This document shows positions 15,750-23,988 of a stretch of 64,000 nucleotides of DNA, in pieces; within the stretch, counting starts at the first letter, position 1; each line of letters starts with the position of its first letter. Source of the stretch: an uncultured Lachnospiraceae bacterium (GTDB lineage Bacteria; Bacillota; Clostridia; Lachnospirales; Lachnospiraceae); NCBI GenBank assembly GCA_910578795.1, contig CAJTSD010000016.1, forward strand, positions 3,383-67,382. The letters are read 5' to 3'. The notes under the pieces were generated by a model. It did no database searches and was not told the origin of the DNA. It saw nothing but the letters and a program-made list of their open reading frames with translations. Both the position numbers and the translations under genes were made by a program.

Positions 15750-16115
15750 TTACGCTTCAACGCTTTTCCTTCGTTTTCGTACTGTTTTTGGGACAATCAA
15801 ATCATAGCTTTCTGCTATCATCCGCTTAACGTCATTTTCGGGAACAGAACCGTCAAGGATAATGGTATTCCAGTGTTCTTTATTCTGATGCCATCCCGGT
15901 ATCACCGCCTCATAAGTCTGCCGCCAAAAGTCCCGCCATTCCGGTGCAACCTTTACATTTACCCAAATTTTTCCTTCCCGCTCATATGCCAGCGCAAAAG
16001 TTTTCTTATTCTTTTTGTGGCGGACAAGCTGCCAGTTGTCATCATGAAATGGAGCATCCTGATAAACATTCGGAAATGTCAGACAATAATCCAAAACCTC
16101 TTCTCTTGTTGTCAT
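15750..16115 (-). CDS. MmcQ/YjbR-family protein
   Basis: 121 aa, matching the usual 115-120 aa of this family. Typical features: TTREEVLDYCLTFPNVYQDAPF at the N-terminus, a central KTFALAYEREGKIWVNVKV strand pair, and PGWHQNKEHWNTIILDGSVPENDVKRMIAESYDLI. The family has a CyaY-like fold; a DNA-binding role has been proposed but is not settled. ATG 16115 is used (GTG 16121 also possible) behind GAGGGGG. Confidence 0.85.
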   Translation of the reverse strand: MTTREEVLDYCLTFPNVYQDAPFHDDNWQLVRHKKNKKTFALAYEREGKIWVNVKVAPEWRDFWRQTYEAVIPGWHQNKEHWNTIILDGSVPENDVKRMIAESYDLIVPKTVRKRRKSVEA

Positions 16116-16204
16116 ATGCACCCCCTCTTTCCAGGCGACATTTATTATCCCTGTTTACTATCATAACAGGTTTTACAAAATTCGACAAGGGCACATAGGA
16201 CTGC

Positions 16205-17191
16205 TTATGGCATTCCATGTGAAACAAGCTCCGACAAGGGCTTAAAAGCATATCCCATTTCTTCCCACTTTGTCAAAAGTTCGTCCAAAATTTCGCCGTT
16301 TGTCTGCGACGTATTATGCAAAAGGACAACTGCTCCCGGGTGAATGCGTGTTGTAAGCTTTTCAAATGCCGCCGCATGGCTTGGTTGTTTTTCAGTATCC
16401 CAGTCCACATAGGCAAGGCTCCAAAAAATGGTATTATATCCCATTTCCTGTGCCATTTTTACATTCTCTGCATTGCATTTACCCTGAGGCGGACGGTAAT
16501 ATTTTGAAAGCTGTGTCCCAGTGACCTCATAAAATAAATCTGCCACATCATCCAATTCTTTTTGAAAAGATTCTTTATCCGATATTACTGACATGTCGGG
16601 ATGGTGATAAGTATGATTGCCCACCGTATGTCCTTCTTCCACCATCCGTTTTACCAAGTCAGGTGCCGTTTCCAAAAAATGTCCCACTACGAAAAAAGTC
16701 GCTTCTACATGATGTTTTTTGAGTGCGTCCAAAATCGGCTCTGTATTTCCGTTCTCATATCCGCAATCGAATGTGAGATAAATCACCTTCTCACTGTTAT
16801 CCCCCACATAATAGGCACCATACCACGCAAGATCCTGCGCTGATGCATTCCCTACGGACTGTGTTCCCGGCTCTCCGAAGGAAAGTCCCCAGTCGTCCGA
16901 TGCAAACTTCAGTTCGAATTCTTCCGGCGGCTGTCTTTTGACCATGCTTTCTTCCGCAACTTCCGTATTTTGAACAGTCGTTTCTGGTTCTCTTGCTTCC
17001 TGCGTTTTCGTTTCCTGCTCCTGCGTCGGCATGTCATCATTGAAATCAATTACCTCTATCGACGATTCTCCCGCTTTTGCCTGCCCTGATTCGGTTTCCT
17101 GCTGTTCAAAACCTCCGCATCCGGTCAAAAACACAAAAGCCATAATCATCGCAGGAAGGATGCTTTTTCTTCTCTTTCCGTACTTTTTCAT
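16205..17191 (-). CDS. polysaccharide deacetylase lipoprotein, PdaA-like
   Basis: 328 aa. A signal peptide ends in a lipobox (LTGC, Cys at about 25), then a low-complexity Glu/Thr-rich linker, then a NodB domain from about residue 125. Motifs: YLTFDCGYENGNT (motif 1 Asp pair region; the usual second Asp is Cys), HTVGNHTYHHPDMS (metal His), YYRPPQGKCN (motif 3), IHPGAVVLLHNTS. The pattern resembles B. subtilis PdaA, which deacetylates peptidoglycan for cortex lactam formation, though that role is inferred. RBS AGGAG upstream. Followed upstream by another lipoprotein gene 32 nt away. Confidence 0.88.
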   Translation of the reverse strand: MKKYGKRRKSILPAMIMAFVFLTGCGGFEQQETESGQAKAGESSIEVIDFNDDMPTQEQETKTQEAREPETTVQNTEVAEESMVKRQPPEEFELKFASDDWGLSFGEPGTQSVGNASAQDLAWYGAYYVGDNSEKVIYLTFDCGYENGNTEPILDALKKHHVEATFFVVGHFLETAPDLVKRMVEEGHTVGNHTYHHPDMSVISDKESFQKELDDVADLFYEVTGTQLSKYYRPPQGKCNAENVKMAQEMGYNTIFWSLAYVDWDTEKQPSHAAAFEKLTTRIHPGAVVLLHNTSQTNGEILDELLTKWEEMGYAFKPLSELVSHGMP

Positions 17192-17223
17192 TCTCTCTGC
17201 TCCTAGTTGTTCTTGCTGTTAAT

Positions 17224-18225
17224 CTATAAGTCAAGGATTCGCTCCCTCGCACTTTTCTTCTCCGACGGCAAATTCAATATCTGATTGAAAATATCACTAT
17301 ATTGGTTACTGCCGTTTTTTCCGGTAATCTCATACGCCCCATTCTCCCCCAGCCAGATATTATCCCTTAACTCCTCACATTCCACAACCTCGCCTGCATT
17401 TTCCGACCTGTCATACAATTCCCAAAACTCCGACTCCGTGCGGTAAGGCTCCAAATCCGCTGCCGCAAAATGTCCGAAAAAGCTGTTATCCTTCGGCACA
17501 TTACCTGCAATTTTATCAACAGTTGGATCATATGAAATTCCAATGATAAAGTCCTTGTTTTTCTCTATCAAAAAGAACGGTGTAAAAACGTAAAACTCCT
17601 CCGCCTCCTTATCCTCACCCAAAAACCATGCGGCAAACGCCTCACGCACGTCCTCGTCATTGGTAATCATCTCGGCATAGTTTCCGTCCTCCTCCAACTG
17701 TCTGCACCAAAGCTCCATGAAGCTGTCGTCAATTCGAAAGATGTCTGTAAGCTGATACTGCTCGCCTGTCATCAGGTTCACGTTGGCACACCGCTGTGTC
17801 ATATGGACATAATATACCGGCGAAACAGGTGCATAAGCTTCCTGAAATTCTACACTTAAAAGATATTGACTGCAAAAGTCAATACTGCAATAAACGTCAC
17901 TGCTAAAAATAGAATATTCTTCCTGTAAAGCCTTAACTTCCTCATTTGGAGTAAGATGCCAGTAATTCACCTTCTCCATTGCCATGTCGTAAAGCGTCTT
18001 GTTAATCATCTCGGTCTGTTCCCCTTCAATGCCTGACAAAACCGGATATTCAACAGTAACGGCATACCAATAATCAGACTGCTGCGTGTCTTCTGCCACG
18101 TACTGTTCCTTTTTAACCGTATAGTCCTCATAGCCCTTTGGTGCATCTATCCTTTGGCAGCCGCCAAATGCAAACAACAGCCCGAACACAATTACACAAA
18201 TCACCTTTTGTTTTTTCCGTTTCAT
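17224..18225 (-). CDS. DUF3298-type lipoprotein, 333 aa
   Basis: Lipoprotein with a signal peptide ending FGGC (Cys at about 23). Residues about 45-250 look like the DUF3298/DUF4163 region of RsiV- and PdaC-like proteins: YWYAVTVEYPVLSG, then a long central part with YYVHMTQRCANVNLMTGEQYQLTDIF, and a later FTPFFLIEKNKDFIIGISYDP. These bind peptidoglycan fragments or lysozyme in relatives. GGGGGA precedes the start. Probably an operon with the downstream deacetylase, so both act on the cell wall. Family assignment moderate. Confidence 0.65.
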   Translation of the reverse strand: MKRKKQKVICVIVFGLLFAFGGCQRIDAPKGYEDYTVKKEQYVAEDTQQSDYWYAVTVEYPVLSGIEGEQTEMINKTLYDMAMEKVNYWHLTPNEEVKALQEEYSIFSSDVYCSIDFCSQYLLSVEFQEAYAPVSPVYYVHMTQRCANVNLMTGEQYQLTDIFRIDDSFMELWCRQLEEDGNYAEMITNDEDVREAFAAWFLGEDKEAEEFYVFTPFFLIEKNKDFIIGISYDPTVDKIAGNVPKDNSFFGHFAAADLEPYRTESEFWELYDRSENAGEVVECEELRDNIWLGENGAYEITGKNGSNQYSDIFNQILNLPSEKKSARERILDL

Positions 18226-18335
18226 AACATTTCCCCCATAATAATTCCTGTTTTCGTTTTATATTTTACGCTTGCAACGCACCATACTGATATCTAATTT
18301 GCATCAAACATGCATCATTTAAACAACTCCCCTAT

Positions 18336-18369
18336 GAAAAAACGGGGATTGCTTTTTCAAGCATCCCCA
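18336..18369 (-). terminator. rho-independent terminator of the REC-RelA gene
   Basis: On the minus-strand transcript GGGGATGCTT pairs with AAGCAATCCCC (one bulge) around a GAAA loop, followed by GTTTTTTC. It lies directly after the stop codon at 18371. Confidence 0.75.
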
Positions 18370-18370
18370 C

Positions 18371-19426
18371 TTAAACTGCGCTGTTTGGATGATCAATCTT
18401 ATTCCGGATTTCCTGCATCTGATAATCCAATTCTTCTATGGAATCCGCACATGCCTTCAACTGCCGCTCAATTTCTTCCGTATTATCAATATCTTTTTTA
18501 TATCTCAATTTATGCTCAAGGCTCGCCCAAAAATCCATCGCGATTGTCCGGAACTGTACTTCCGCTTTAATATACTTTTTCTCATCAGGCAAAAAAACGG
18601 GCACATTTAAAATTAAATGAAGGCTCCTGTAACCGTTTGGCTTCGGTGACTTAATGTAATCCTTTTCTTTTAACAGAATAATATCGTCCTGCATGACCAA
18701 AAGTTCTGCCAGGCGGTAAATATCATCCGGAAAAGAACAGATCACACGCAGCCCTGCTACGTCCGCTATATACTCCCTGATATTTTCTATCGTAACCGGA
18801 TATCCCTTTCTCTCCAGCTTTTTGTATATGCTCTCAGGTTTTTTTAACCTGCTCTTAATCGATTCAAACGGGTTCCTTTTGTATTCCTCCGAAAACATGG
18901 CATTAAGCACTTTCAGTCTTGTTTCAACCTCCATAATTGCGGAACTGTACTCTATCATCATTTTATTGAAGGGCTCTAGTCTGCCAAGCCGCCCTTCCTG
19001 TAACCTGATTATTTTCGACTGCTCCGCCACCCTGATCTCCAGCTGGTTTTTGCAGTTGAACATCTCAATTGTATTTTTTACCCTGTTTTTAACAATTGAT
19101 GCCACAAAAGGTTTATGAATAAAGTCGGAAACACCCTGCTGAAAACATTGATTTTCCACTTCGACTGCGTGTTCGCTGCTGATAATAAGAATGGGAACTC
19201 TGCTAATCCATTCGTTCCTTTTCATTTCCTCAATTACGGCAAAGCCGTCCATCCTGGGCATATGTAAATCTAAAAGCAGCGCCGCCATCTCGTCATGCGA
19301 TTCCTGCAGCCGTTCCAAAGCCATTCGACCGTCCTGCGCCGTTTCCACGATGTATTCATCTTTTAAAATATTGTATAGAATTTCGCGGTTCACTTCCGCG
19401 TCATCCACTACCAGTATCTTTTGCAT
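18371..19426 (-). CDS. response-regulator receiver fused to a RelA/SpoT (p)ppGpp synthetase domain
   Basis: 351 aa from ATG 19426. Residues 1-120 are a complete receiver domain: acidic pair VVDDAE, phospho-acceptor Asp in LLLDLHMPRMDG, Ser in IISSE, Lys in HKPF. A coiled linker (about 125-185) leads to a RelA_SpoT synthetase domain (about 195-330) with KPESIYKKLERKG, IADVAGLRVICSFPDDIY, EKDYIKSPKPNGYRSLHL and the EVQFRTIAMDFWASLEHKLRYKK motif of small alarmone synthetases such as YjbM/YwaC. No HD hydrolase. So (p)ppGpp synthesis may be switched by phosphorylation. It follows a ferredoxin gene by 7 nt. The frame is open to 19603, but overlapping the ferredoxin gene. Confidence 0.9.
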   Translation of the reverse strand: MQKILVVDDAEVNREILYNILKDEYIVETAQDGRMALERLQESHDEMAALLLDLHMPRMDGFAVIEEMKRNEWISRVPILIISSEHAVEVENQCFQQGVSDFIHKPFVASIVKNRVKNTIEMFNCKNQLEIRVAEQSKIIRLQEGRLGRLEPFNKMMIEYSSAIMEVETRLKVLNAMFSEEYKRNPFESIKSRLKKPESIYKKLERKGYPVTIENIREYIADVAGLRVICSFPDDIYRLAELLVMQDDIILLKEKDYIKSPKPNGYRSLHLILNVPVFLPDEKKYIKAEVQFRTIAMDFWASLEHKLRYKKDIDNTEEIERQLKACADSIEELDYQMQEIRNKIDHPNSAV

Positions 19427-19433
19427 TTTTGTG

Positions 19434-19628
19434 TTATCTCTCCTCCAAAACCAACGCCTTTTTGGGACAGAAATTTGCACATTTTCCGCATTTGATGCAT
19501 TTCTCCGCATCAACTGTCGGTGCCTGGAATCCCTCCTGTACCAATGCTCCGACCGGACAGATTTTGACCGACGGACAGCTGTGGTTTTGCGGACAGTTTT
19601 CAATAATTACTCTCAGTCTTTTTTCCAT
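19434..19628 (-). CDS. 2[4Fe-4S]-type ferredoxin, 64 aa
   Basis: Small ferredoxin-like protein. The C-terminal half has a perfect cluster motif CIKCGKCANFCPK; the N-terminal half has CPQNHSCPSVKICPVGAL, whose Cys spacing suggests a second, slightly unusual cluster. The start is ATG 19628 with AAGGGGG upstream. Its stop is 7 nt before the receiver-RelA/SpoT gene, so the two are almost surely co-translated. Whether it delivers electrons to, or senses redox state for, the alarmone synthetase is not known. Confidence 0.85.
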   Translation of the reverse strand: MEKRLRVIIENCPQNHSCPSVKICPVGALVQEGFQAPTVDAEKCIKCGKCANFCPKKALVLEER

Positions 19629-19757
19629 AATTTGTTTCCCCCTTCTGCAAATAACATTACCTATTTTATCATATCTGATTTTTATCCATATCGCAACTCC
19701 ATATCCATGTTTTTACAAACTTCTTTTATGCGGTTTCCTTTGGACGCCCGTGTGTAT

Positions 19758-19795
19758 AAAAAGAAAACCCCCAAGCCATTTCGACTTGAGGGTTC
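19758..19795 (-). terminator. rho-independent terminator of the PTS operon
   Basis: On the minus-strand transcript ACCCTCAAG pairs with CTTGGGGGT (one G-U type mismatch) followed by TTTTCTTTTT. It lies just after the ptsI stop codon at 19813. Confidence 0.7.
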
Positions 19796-19812
19796 AAGGG
19801 GGACTATAGCAA

Positions 19813-21447
19813 CTACATTGCCCGTACTTTCTCACGAACCTTTAACACCATAGGAGGCGCTACCGATAACTCATCCACACCCATATTGACAAAGGTTTCC
19901 GTCAATGCAGTATCCGCACCCAGCTCTCCGCAGATTCCTACCCACTTCCCACACTTATGGGCATTATCAACCACCATTTGAATCATGCGCAGAATTGCCT
20001 TGTGATGCGGATTGTAGAAATCCTCCAACCGTTGGTTCTGTCTGTCAATTGCCAGCGTATACTGCGTCAGGTCATTTGTTCCAATGCTGAAAAAGTCTGC
20101 CAGTTCTGCCAATTCATCGCTGACCATCACTGCTGCCGGTGTTTCTATCATAATGCCCTGCTCAGGGATTCGATACGGAATTTCATCCTTTTTCAGCTCC
20201 TGTTCCACTTCCGCAACAATTGTCTTAATCTGTTTTACTTCATCGGCTGAAATAATCATCGGATACATAACGGAAAGATTCCCGTAAGCCGCGGCACGCA
20301 AAAGCGCCCGAAGCTGCGTCTTAAAAATCTCTGGCTGCTTTAAACAGATGCGGATTGCCCTGTAACCCATCGCGGGATTGTCTTCCTTTCCCAGCTCAAA
20401 ATAATCAGCCTGTTTATCCGACCCGATATCAAGCGTCCGGATCACAACCTTTTTCTTTCCCATTGTCTGCACAACCTGTTTATATGCCTGAAACTGCTCT
20501 TCCTCCGAAGGGAAATCATTCCGTCCCAAATACAGGAACTCACTGCGGAACAAGCCGATGCCTCCGGCATCATTTTCCAATACATATCCTACATCACTGA
20601 CACTGCCGATATTTGCATAAATATCAATACTTCTTCCATCGCTTGTTTCGTTTTTCTTGCCCTTTAGTTCCTGAAGTAAACGAATCTTTTCCCTCTCATT
20701 TCTGATTTTTTCCTCCGCCTCGCTGCACTGCGTTTGCGTTGGTTCAAAAATGACCTCACCTGCCGCACCGTCCACAATTGCCGTCATACCCGTTTGAAGC
20801 GCATTCAAATCCACAGGTACGCCAATCAGGGCAGGGATACTCATCATGCGGGCGAGAATGGCTGTATGAGAGTTTGTAGATCCATGTACCGTCACAAAAG
20901 CCAGTATTTTTTTCTTATCCATCTGTACCGTTTCACTTGGACTTAAATCGTCCGCGACAATAATGGACGGTTCCATCGTGGAAAAATCCACACCACCCTG
21001 ACCGGACAGGTTCCTGACAAGGCGCGCAGATATATCTTTGACGTCTGCCGAACGTGCCTGCATATATTCATCGTCCATCCCCGCAAACATATCTGCAAAA
21101 TTGTCTCCCGTAATTGCTGCCGCATACTCCGCATTCACCATTTCCGTCCGAATCACATGATAGATGGCGTCTAAATAATCATCATCCCCCAGCATCATTT
21201 GATGAACCTCAAAAATTGCGGCGCTGGATTCCCCAACCTCCTTAACAGCCTTGTCATAAAGTTCTCCCAACTGTTGCTTTGCGCTCTCAACCGCGTCCTT
21301 TACACGCTTGATTTCCTGTTCTGCGTCGGCAATCTTTGTTCTTCTGATACGCTCCTGACTGCCCCGTAAAACCATGACATTCCCCATTGTAATTCCGCTA
21401 TATACCGTTTTTCCAAAAAACTTTTTTCCCGATAATTGTTCTGCCAT
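19813..21447 (-). CDS. ptsI: phosphoenolpyruvate-protein phosphotransferase (Enzyme I)
   Basis: 544 aa, close to the family's 570. The swivelling N-terminal domain carries the phospho-histidine in VHGSTNSHTAILARMM (His of SHTAI, slightly diverged from GGxTSH); the C-terminal TIM barrel has GGIGLFRSEFLYL, MGYRAIRICL, the PEP-site GIMIETPAAV and FSIGTNDLTQYTLA with ICGELGAD. It passes phosphate from PEP to HPr. Last gene of an operon that encodes HPr and a sugar-specific EIICBA, so it may be dedicated to this sugar rather than the only EI of the cell. Confidence 0.92.
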   Translation of the reverse strand: MAEQLSGKKFFGKTVYSGITMGNVMVLRGSQERIRRTKIADAEQEIKRVKDAVESAKQQLGELYDKAVKEVGESSAAIFEVHQMMLGDDDYLDAIYHVIRTEMVNAEYAAAITGDNFADMFAGMDDEYMQARSADVKDISARLVRNLSGQGGVDFSTMEPSIIVADDLSPSETVQMDKKKILAFVTVHGSTNSHTAILARMMSIPALIGVPVDLNALQTGMTAIVDGAAGEVIFEPTQTQCSEAEEKIRNEREKIRLLQELKGKKNETSDGRSIDIYANIGSVSDVGYVLENDAGGIGLFRSEFLYLGRNDFPSEEEQFQAYKQVVQTMGKKKVVIRTLDIGSDKQADYFELGKEDNPAMGYRAIRICLKQPEIFKTQLRALLRAAAYGNLSVMYPMIISADEVKQIKTIVAEVEQELKKDEIPYRIPEQGIMIETPAAVMVSDELAELADFFSIGTNDLTQYTLAIDRQNQRLEDFYNPHHKAILRMIQMVVDNAHKCGKWVGICGELGADTALTETFVNMGVDELSVAPPMVLKVREKVRAM

Positions 21448-21476
21448 AAATTACCTCCTGCTGTCTGCAGCGCTTT

Positions 21477-21734
21477 TTAAAGGTTTTCTTTTAAAAAGGT
21501 TTCCAACGCCTGTGCTGCCGCAGCTTCATCATCGCCTTCCACTTGTACCGTAATTTCCATACCCTGTTTTACACCAAGTCCCATTAATCCGAAAACCTTT
21601 TTTGCATCCGCTTTTTTTCCGTCCTTGAAAACGGATACCGTTGATGCATATACCTTTGCCAGTTTCACCAGTTCTCCTGCCGGACGTGCGTGAATCCCTT
21701 CTTTATCTGTAATGATATATGTAAATTCCTTCAT
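21477..21734 (-). CDS. HPr phosphocarrier protein lacking regulatory Ser46
   Basis: 85 aa. Active-site His15 lies in the usual GIHARPA motif. At the position of the Gram-positive regulatory Ser46 (the Ser of the KSIMGVMSLG stretch in B. subtilis HPr) this protein reads AKKVFGLMGLG, with Lys at 46. It should therefore transfer phosphate from EI to EIIA but cannot be a target of HPr kinase for catabolite repression. It lies between the PfkB kinase and EI genes (gaps of 22 and 29 nt). Confidence 0.9.
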   Translation of the reverse strand: MKEFTYIITDKEGIHARPAGELVKLAKVYASTVSVFKDGKKADAKKVFGLMGLGVKQGMEITVQVEGDDEAAAAQALETFLKENL

Positions 21735-21756
21735 ATTGAATGTCCTTCCTTTCTTT

Positions 21757-22668
21757 TTATTGCTTATCCAAGCTATCGAATATCTGTTCTATTTCTTTTT
21801 TTGTTGCCAACATCTCAGAAAATGCGCTTGCGCTTCCCGCGGAAACTCCCATGCGGAATGCATACTCATAATCCTTTTTCTGTGTCCAGCCCGCCAAAAA
21901 GCCTGCAACCATGGAATCTCCGGCTCCAACTGCATTGACCAGCTTTCCCTTCGGAGCCGCAAGCATATGTACGCCGCCTGCTTCATCTGCCAAAACAGCG
22001 CCTTCTCCTGCCATAGACACCAGCACGTTTTTTGCGCCTTTCTCCTGAAGCTTTTGTGCGTAAGGAACAACCGATTCCCTTGTCTTTAAAGTTACCTGAA
22101 AGATTTCCCCTAACTCATGGTTGTTCGGTTTGATTAAAAACGGCTGATACTGTAATACATTTAAAAGCAGCTCTTTTGTCGCGTCCACGGCAAACATCAC
22201 TCCCTTATTCTGCAGACGTTGCAAAATATCACTGTAAATGGAATCTGACAGACATTTGGGGATACTGCCCGCAAGGACAAGCGTGTCACCTGCTCCAAGC
22301 TGTTTCAGCTTTTCATACAATCCGGCAACGCAATCCTCATCAATATCTGGTCCCATGCCGTTGATTTCCGTACCGTCATAATCTTTTAATTTGACATTAA
22401 TACGCGAAATCCCGTTCCCGACACGGATAAAATCTGCCAAAAGTCCCATTTGCCGGACTTCTTTTTCAATCTGATCCCCGGTAAAGCCTGCCGTAAATCC
22501 CAGCGCAGTATTTTCAATTCCCAAATTGTTCAAAACAATCGACACGTTAATTCCCTTGCCGCCGGGGAAAATCTGCTCCCCGGTGGTACGGTTTGTCATG
22601 CCCATCTCGAACCCGTTCATTGACACAATATAATCCAAAGACGGATTGAATGTCACAGTATATATCAT
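21757..22668 (-). CDS. PfkB-family 1-phosphofructokinase / tagatose-6-phosphate kinase-like
   Basis: 303 aa, the family's normal length. N-terminal FNPSLDYIVSMNGF and FPGGKGINVSIVLNNLG bind the substrate; C-terminal NAVGAGDSMVAGFLAG has the catalytic Asp and anion hole of PfkB kinases. LacC/FruK-type enzymes phosphorylate fructose-1-phosphate or tagatose-6-phosphate. With the upstream zinc dehydrogenase it probably completes a route from a sugar-alcohol or sorbose phosphate to fructose-1,6-bisphosphate. Its start overlaps the dehydrogenase stop by 4 nt. The exact substrate is not decided by sequence. Confidence 0.85.
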   Translation of the reverse strand: MIYTVTFNPSLDYIVSMNGFEMGMTNRTTGEQIFPGGKGINVSIVLNNLGIENTALGFTAGFTGDQIEKEVRQMGLLADFIRVGNGISRINVKLKDYDGTEINGMGPDIDEDCVAGLYEKLKQLGAGDTLVLAGSIPKCLSDSIYSDILQRLQNKGVMFAVDATKELLLNVLQYQPFLIKPNNHELGEIFQVTLKTRESVVPYAQKLQEKGAKNVLVSMAGEGAVLADEAGGVHMLAAPKGKLVNAVGAGDSMVAGFLAGWTQKKDYEYAFRMGVSAGSASAFSEMLATKKEIEQIFDSLDKQ

Positions 22669-23927
22669 GCTTTTGCCCCTCCAAAGTGCTCAAACAACAA
22701 ATCCTCTGCCTCTTTTGACCAAAGTCCTTTATGCCGTTTGCAGCAAGCGTCTAATTCTTTATAAAACGGATCTTTTTCGCCCAGTTTTCCAAAATCCTCA
22801 ATTGCTGTCATCGGCATGTCAAACTGGAGATATGCCAGTTTTTTGCCGCCTGGAATATTTGGTAAATTGTTTGTCGTTTCCACAATCGAGTCGATACCGC
22901 CGACATGTGTCACCATGACTGCCGAATTAATCAGTCCTGCCGCGGACTTTGCAATTGCTTCCTTCATGTCATCCGTATTTCCGCCTGTGGAACCCATAAT
23001 TTTGGTTCTTGCATAATGGCAGTTATAGAGGTTCATGTTTGCTGAAAACTGTGTATCTGTGGGTCCTGCAAAGAAGTTCAGGCAGCCGTCCACCGCAAGA
23101 AGCCGGTCTCCCATCTCCGCAATGCTTTTTACCGGAGCATACACAAACACATCACTATATCCGATTCCTTCTGTAATGGCACGAAGCTCTGCAACAGGAT
23201 CTTCCATGTTTGCCGTATTTACATAATGCAGTTCAACACCCTTCTCTTTTGCTTCCGCTTCCGAAATCACTTCTCTTGCCCTTGCAATCTTCGCGTCATT
23301 GATGTCTGTGACAACAATGCGTTTTGGCTTATTTTCAAATGCAAGCCCGTAGCTTATGGCACCCAGTCCCATCGGTCCGCATCCGCCAAGGATTAAGATG
23401 TTACCGCCTTCCAGCGTTCCCATTTTATGCTCATAAGACAGATGCTGCGTATGGTAATTGCTGTGGTATCCACCGATGCAACAGCTCATCGGCTCGCCAA
23501 GCGACGCCTCAAAATAACTGTCACCGTCGTATTCCCATATACAACCTTTTTCAATGACATCATTTGGGAAGATACAGTATGTCGCAGCGCCTCCGAAAAA
23601 TTCATAGGAATATCCCGGTGATTCCATCTGTCCCGGAATGGCAGGCTGCTGTGCAAACTTTTTCCCTTCATGAAACTGGTTTTTCCACTTGGCACCAACC
23701 TTTACAATATCCCCGGTAAACTCGTGTCCGATAATAACCGGATGTTCCGCCACATTTTCCGGCACACGCTTATGGTCTTTTCCTGCCTGCACCATTTTCC
23801 ATGTGGACATACAGATACTGTCGCTGATTACCTTTACCAAAATTTCATCATCCTTAATTTCCGGAAGTTCAAATTCCTCCAGTCTGATATCATGTGCTGC
23901 GTGAAGTCTGACACCTTTTACTTTCAT
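22665..23927 (-). CDS. zinc-binding dehydrogenase, L-sorbose-1-phosphate reductase-like
   Basis: 420 aa medium-chain dehydrogenase, longer than the usual 350. Features: HEFTGDIVKVGAKW (GroES-like domain), GEPMSCCIGGYHSNY, and the Rossmann loop LILGGCGPMGLGAISYGL. The conserved first zinc ligand is in ICMSTWKMVQAG. Its length and pattern are those of SorE-like L-sorbose-1-phosphate reductases and related hexitol-phosphate dehydrogenases. It probably oxidises or reduces a sugar (or alditol) phosphate delivered by the PTS in the same operon. It replaces the MtlD-type dehydrogenase usually found with mannitol PTS genes. Confidence 0.75.
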   Translation of the reverse strand: MKVKGVRLHAAHDIRLEEFELPEIKDDEILVKVISDSICMSTWKMVQAGKDHKRVPENVAEHPVIIGHEFTGDIVKVGAKWKNQFHEGKKFAQQPAIPGQMESPGYSYEFFGGAATYCIFPNDVIEKGCIWEYDGDSYFEASLGEPMSCCIGGYHSNYHTQHLSYEHKMGTLEGGNILILGGCGPMGLGAISYGLAFENKPKRIVVTDINDAKIARAREVISEAEAKEKGVELHYVNTANMEDPVAELRAITEGIGYSDVFVYAPVKSIAEMGDRLLAVDGCLNFFAGPTDTQFSANMNLYNCHYARTKIMGSTGGNTDDMKEAIAKSAAGLINSAVMVTHVGGIDSIVETTNNLPNIPGGKKLAYLQFDMPMTAIEDFGKLGEKDPFYKELDACCKRHKGLWSKEAEDLLFEHFGGAKA

Positions 23928-23988
23928 TTTAATAACCCTGCTCCTTTCTCAGTGTGCGAATATATATTCGATTCCATTCATAATATTT

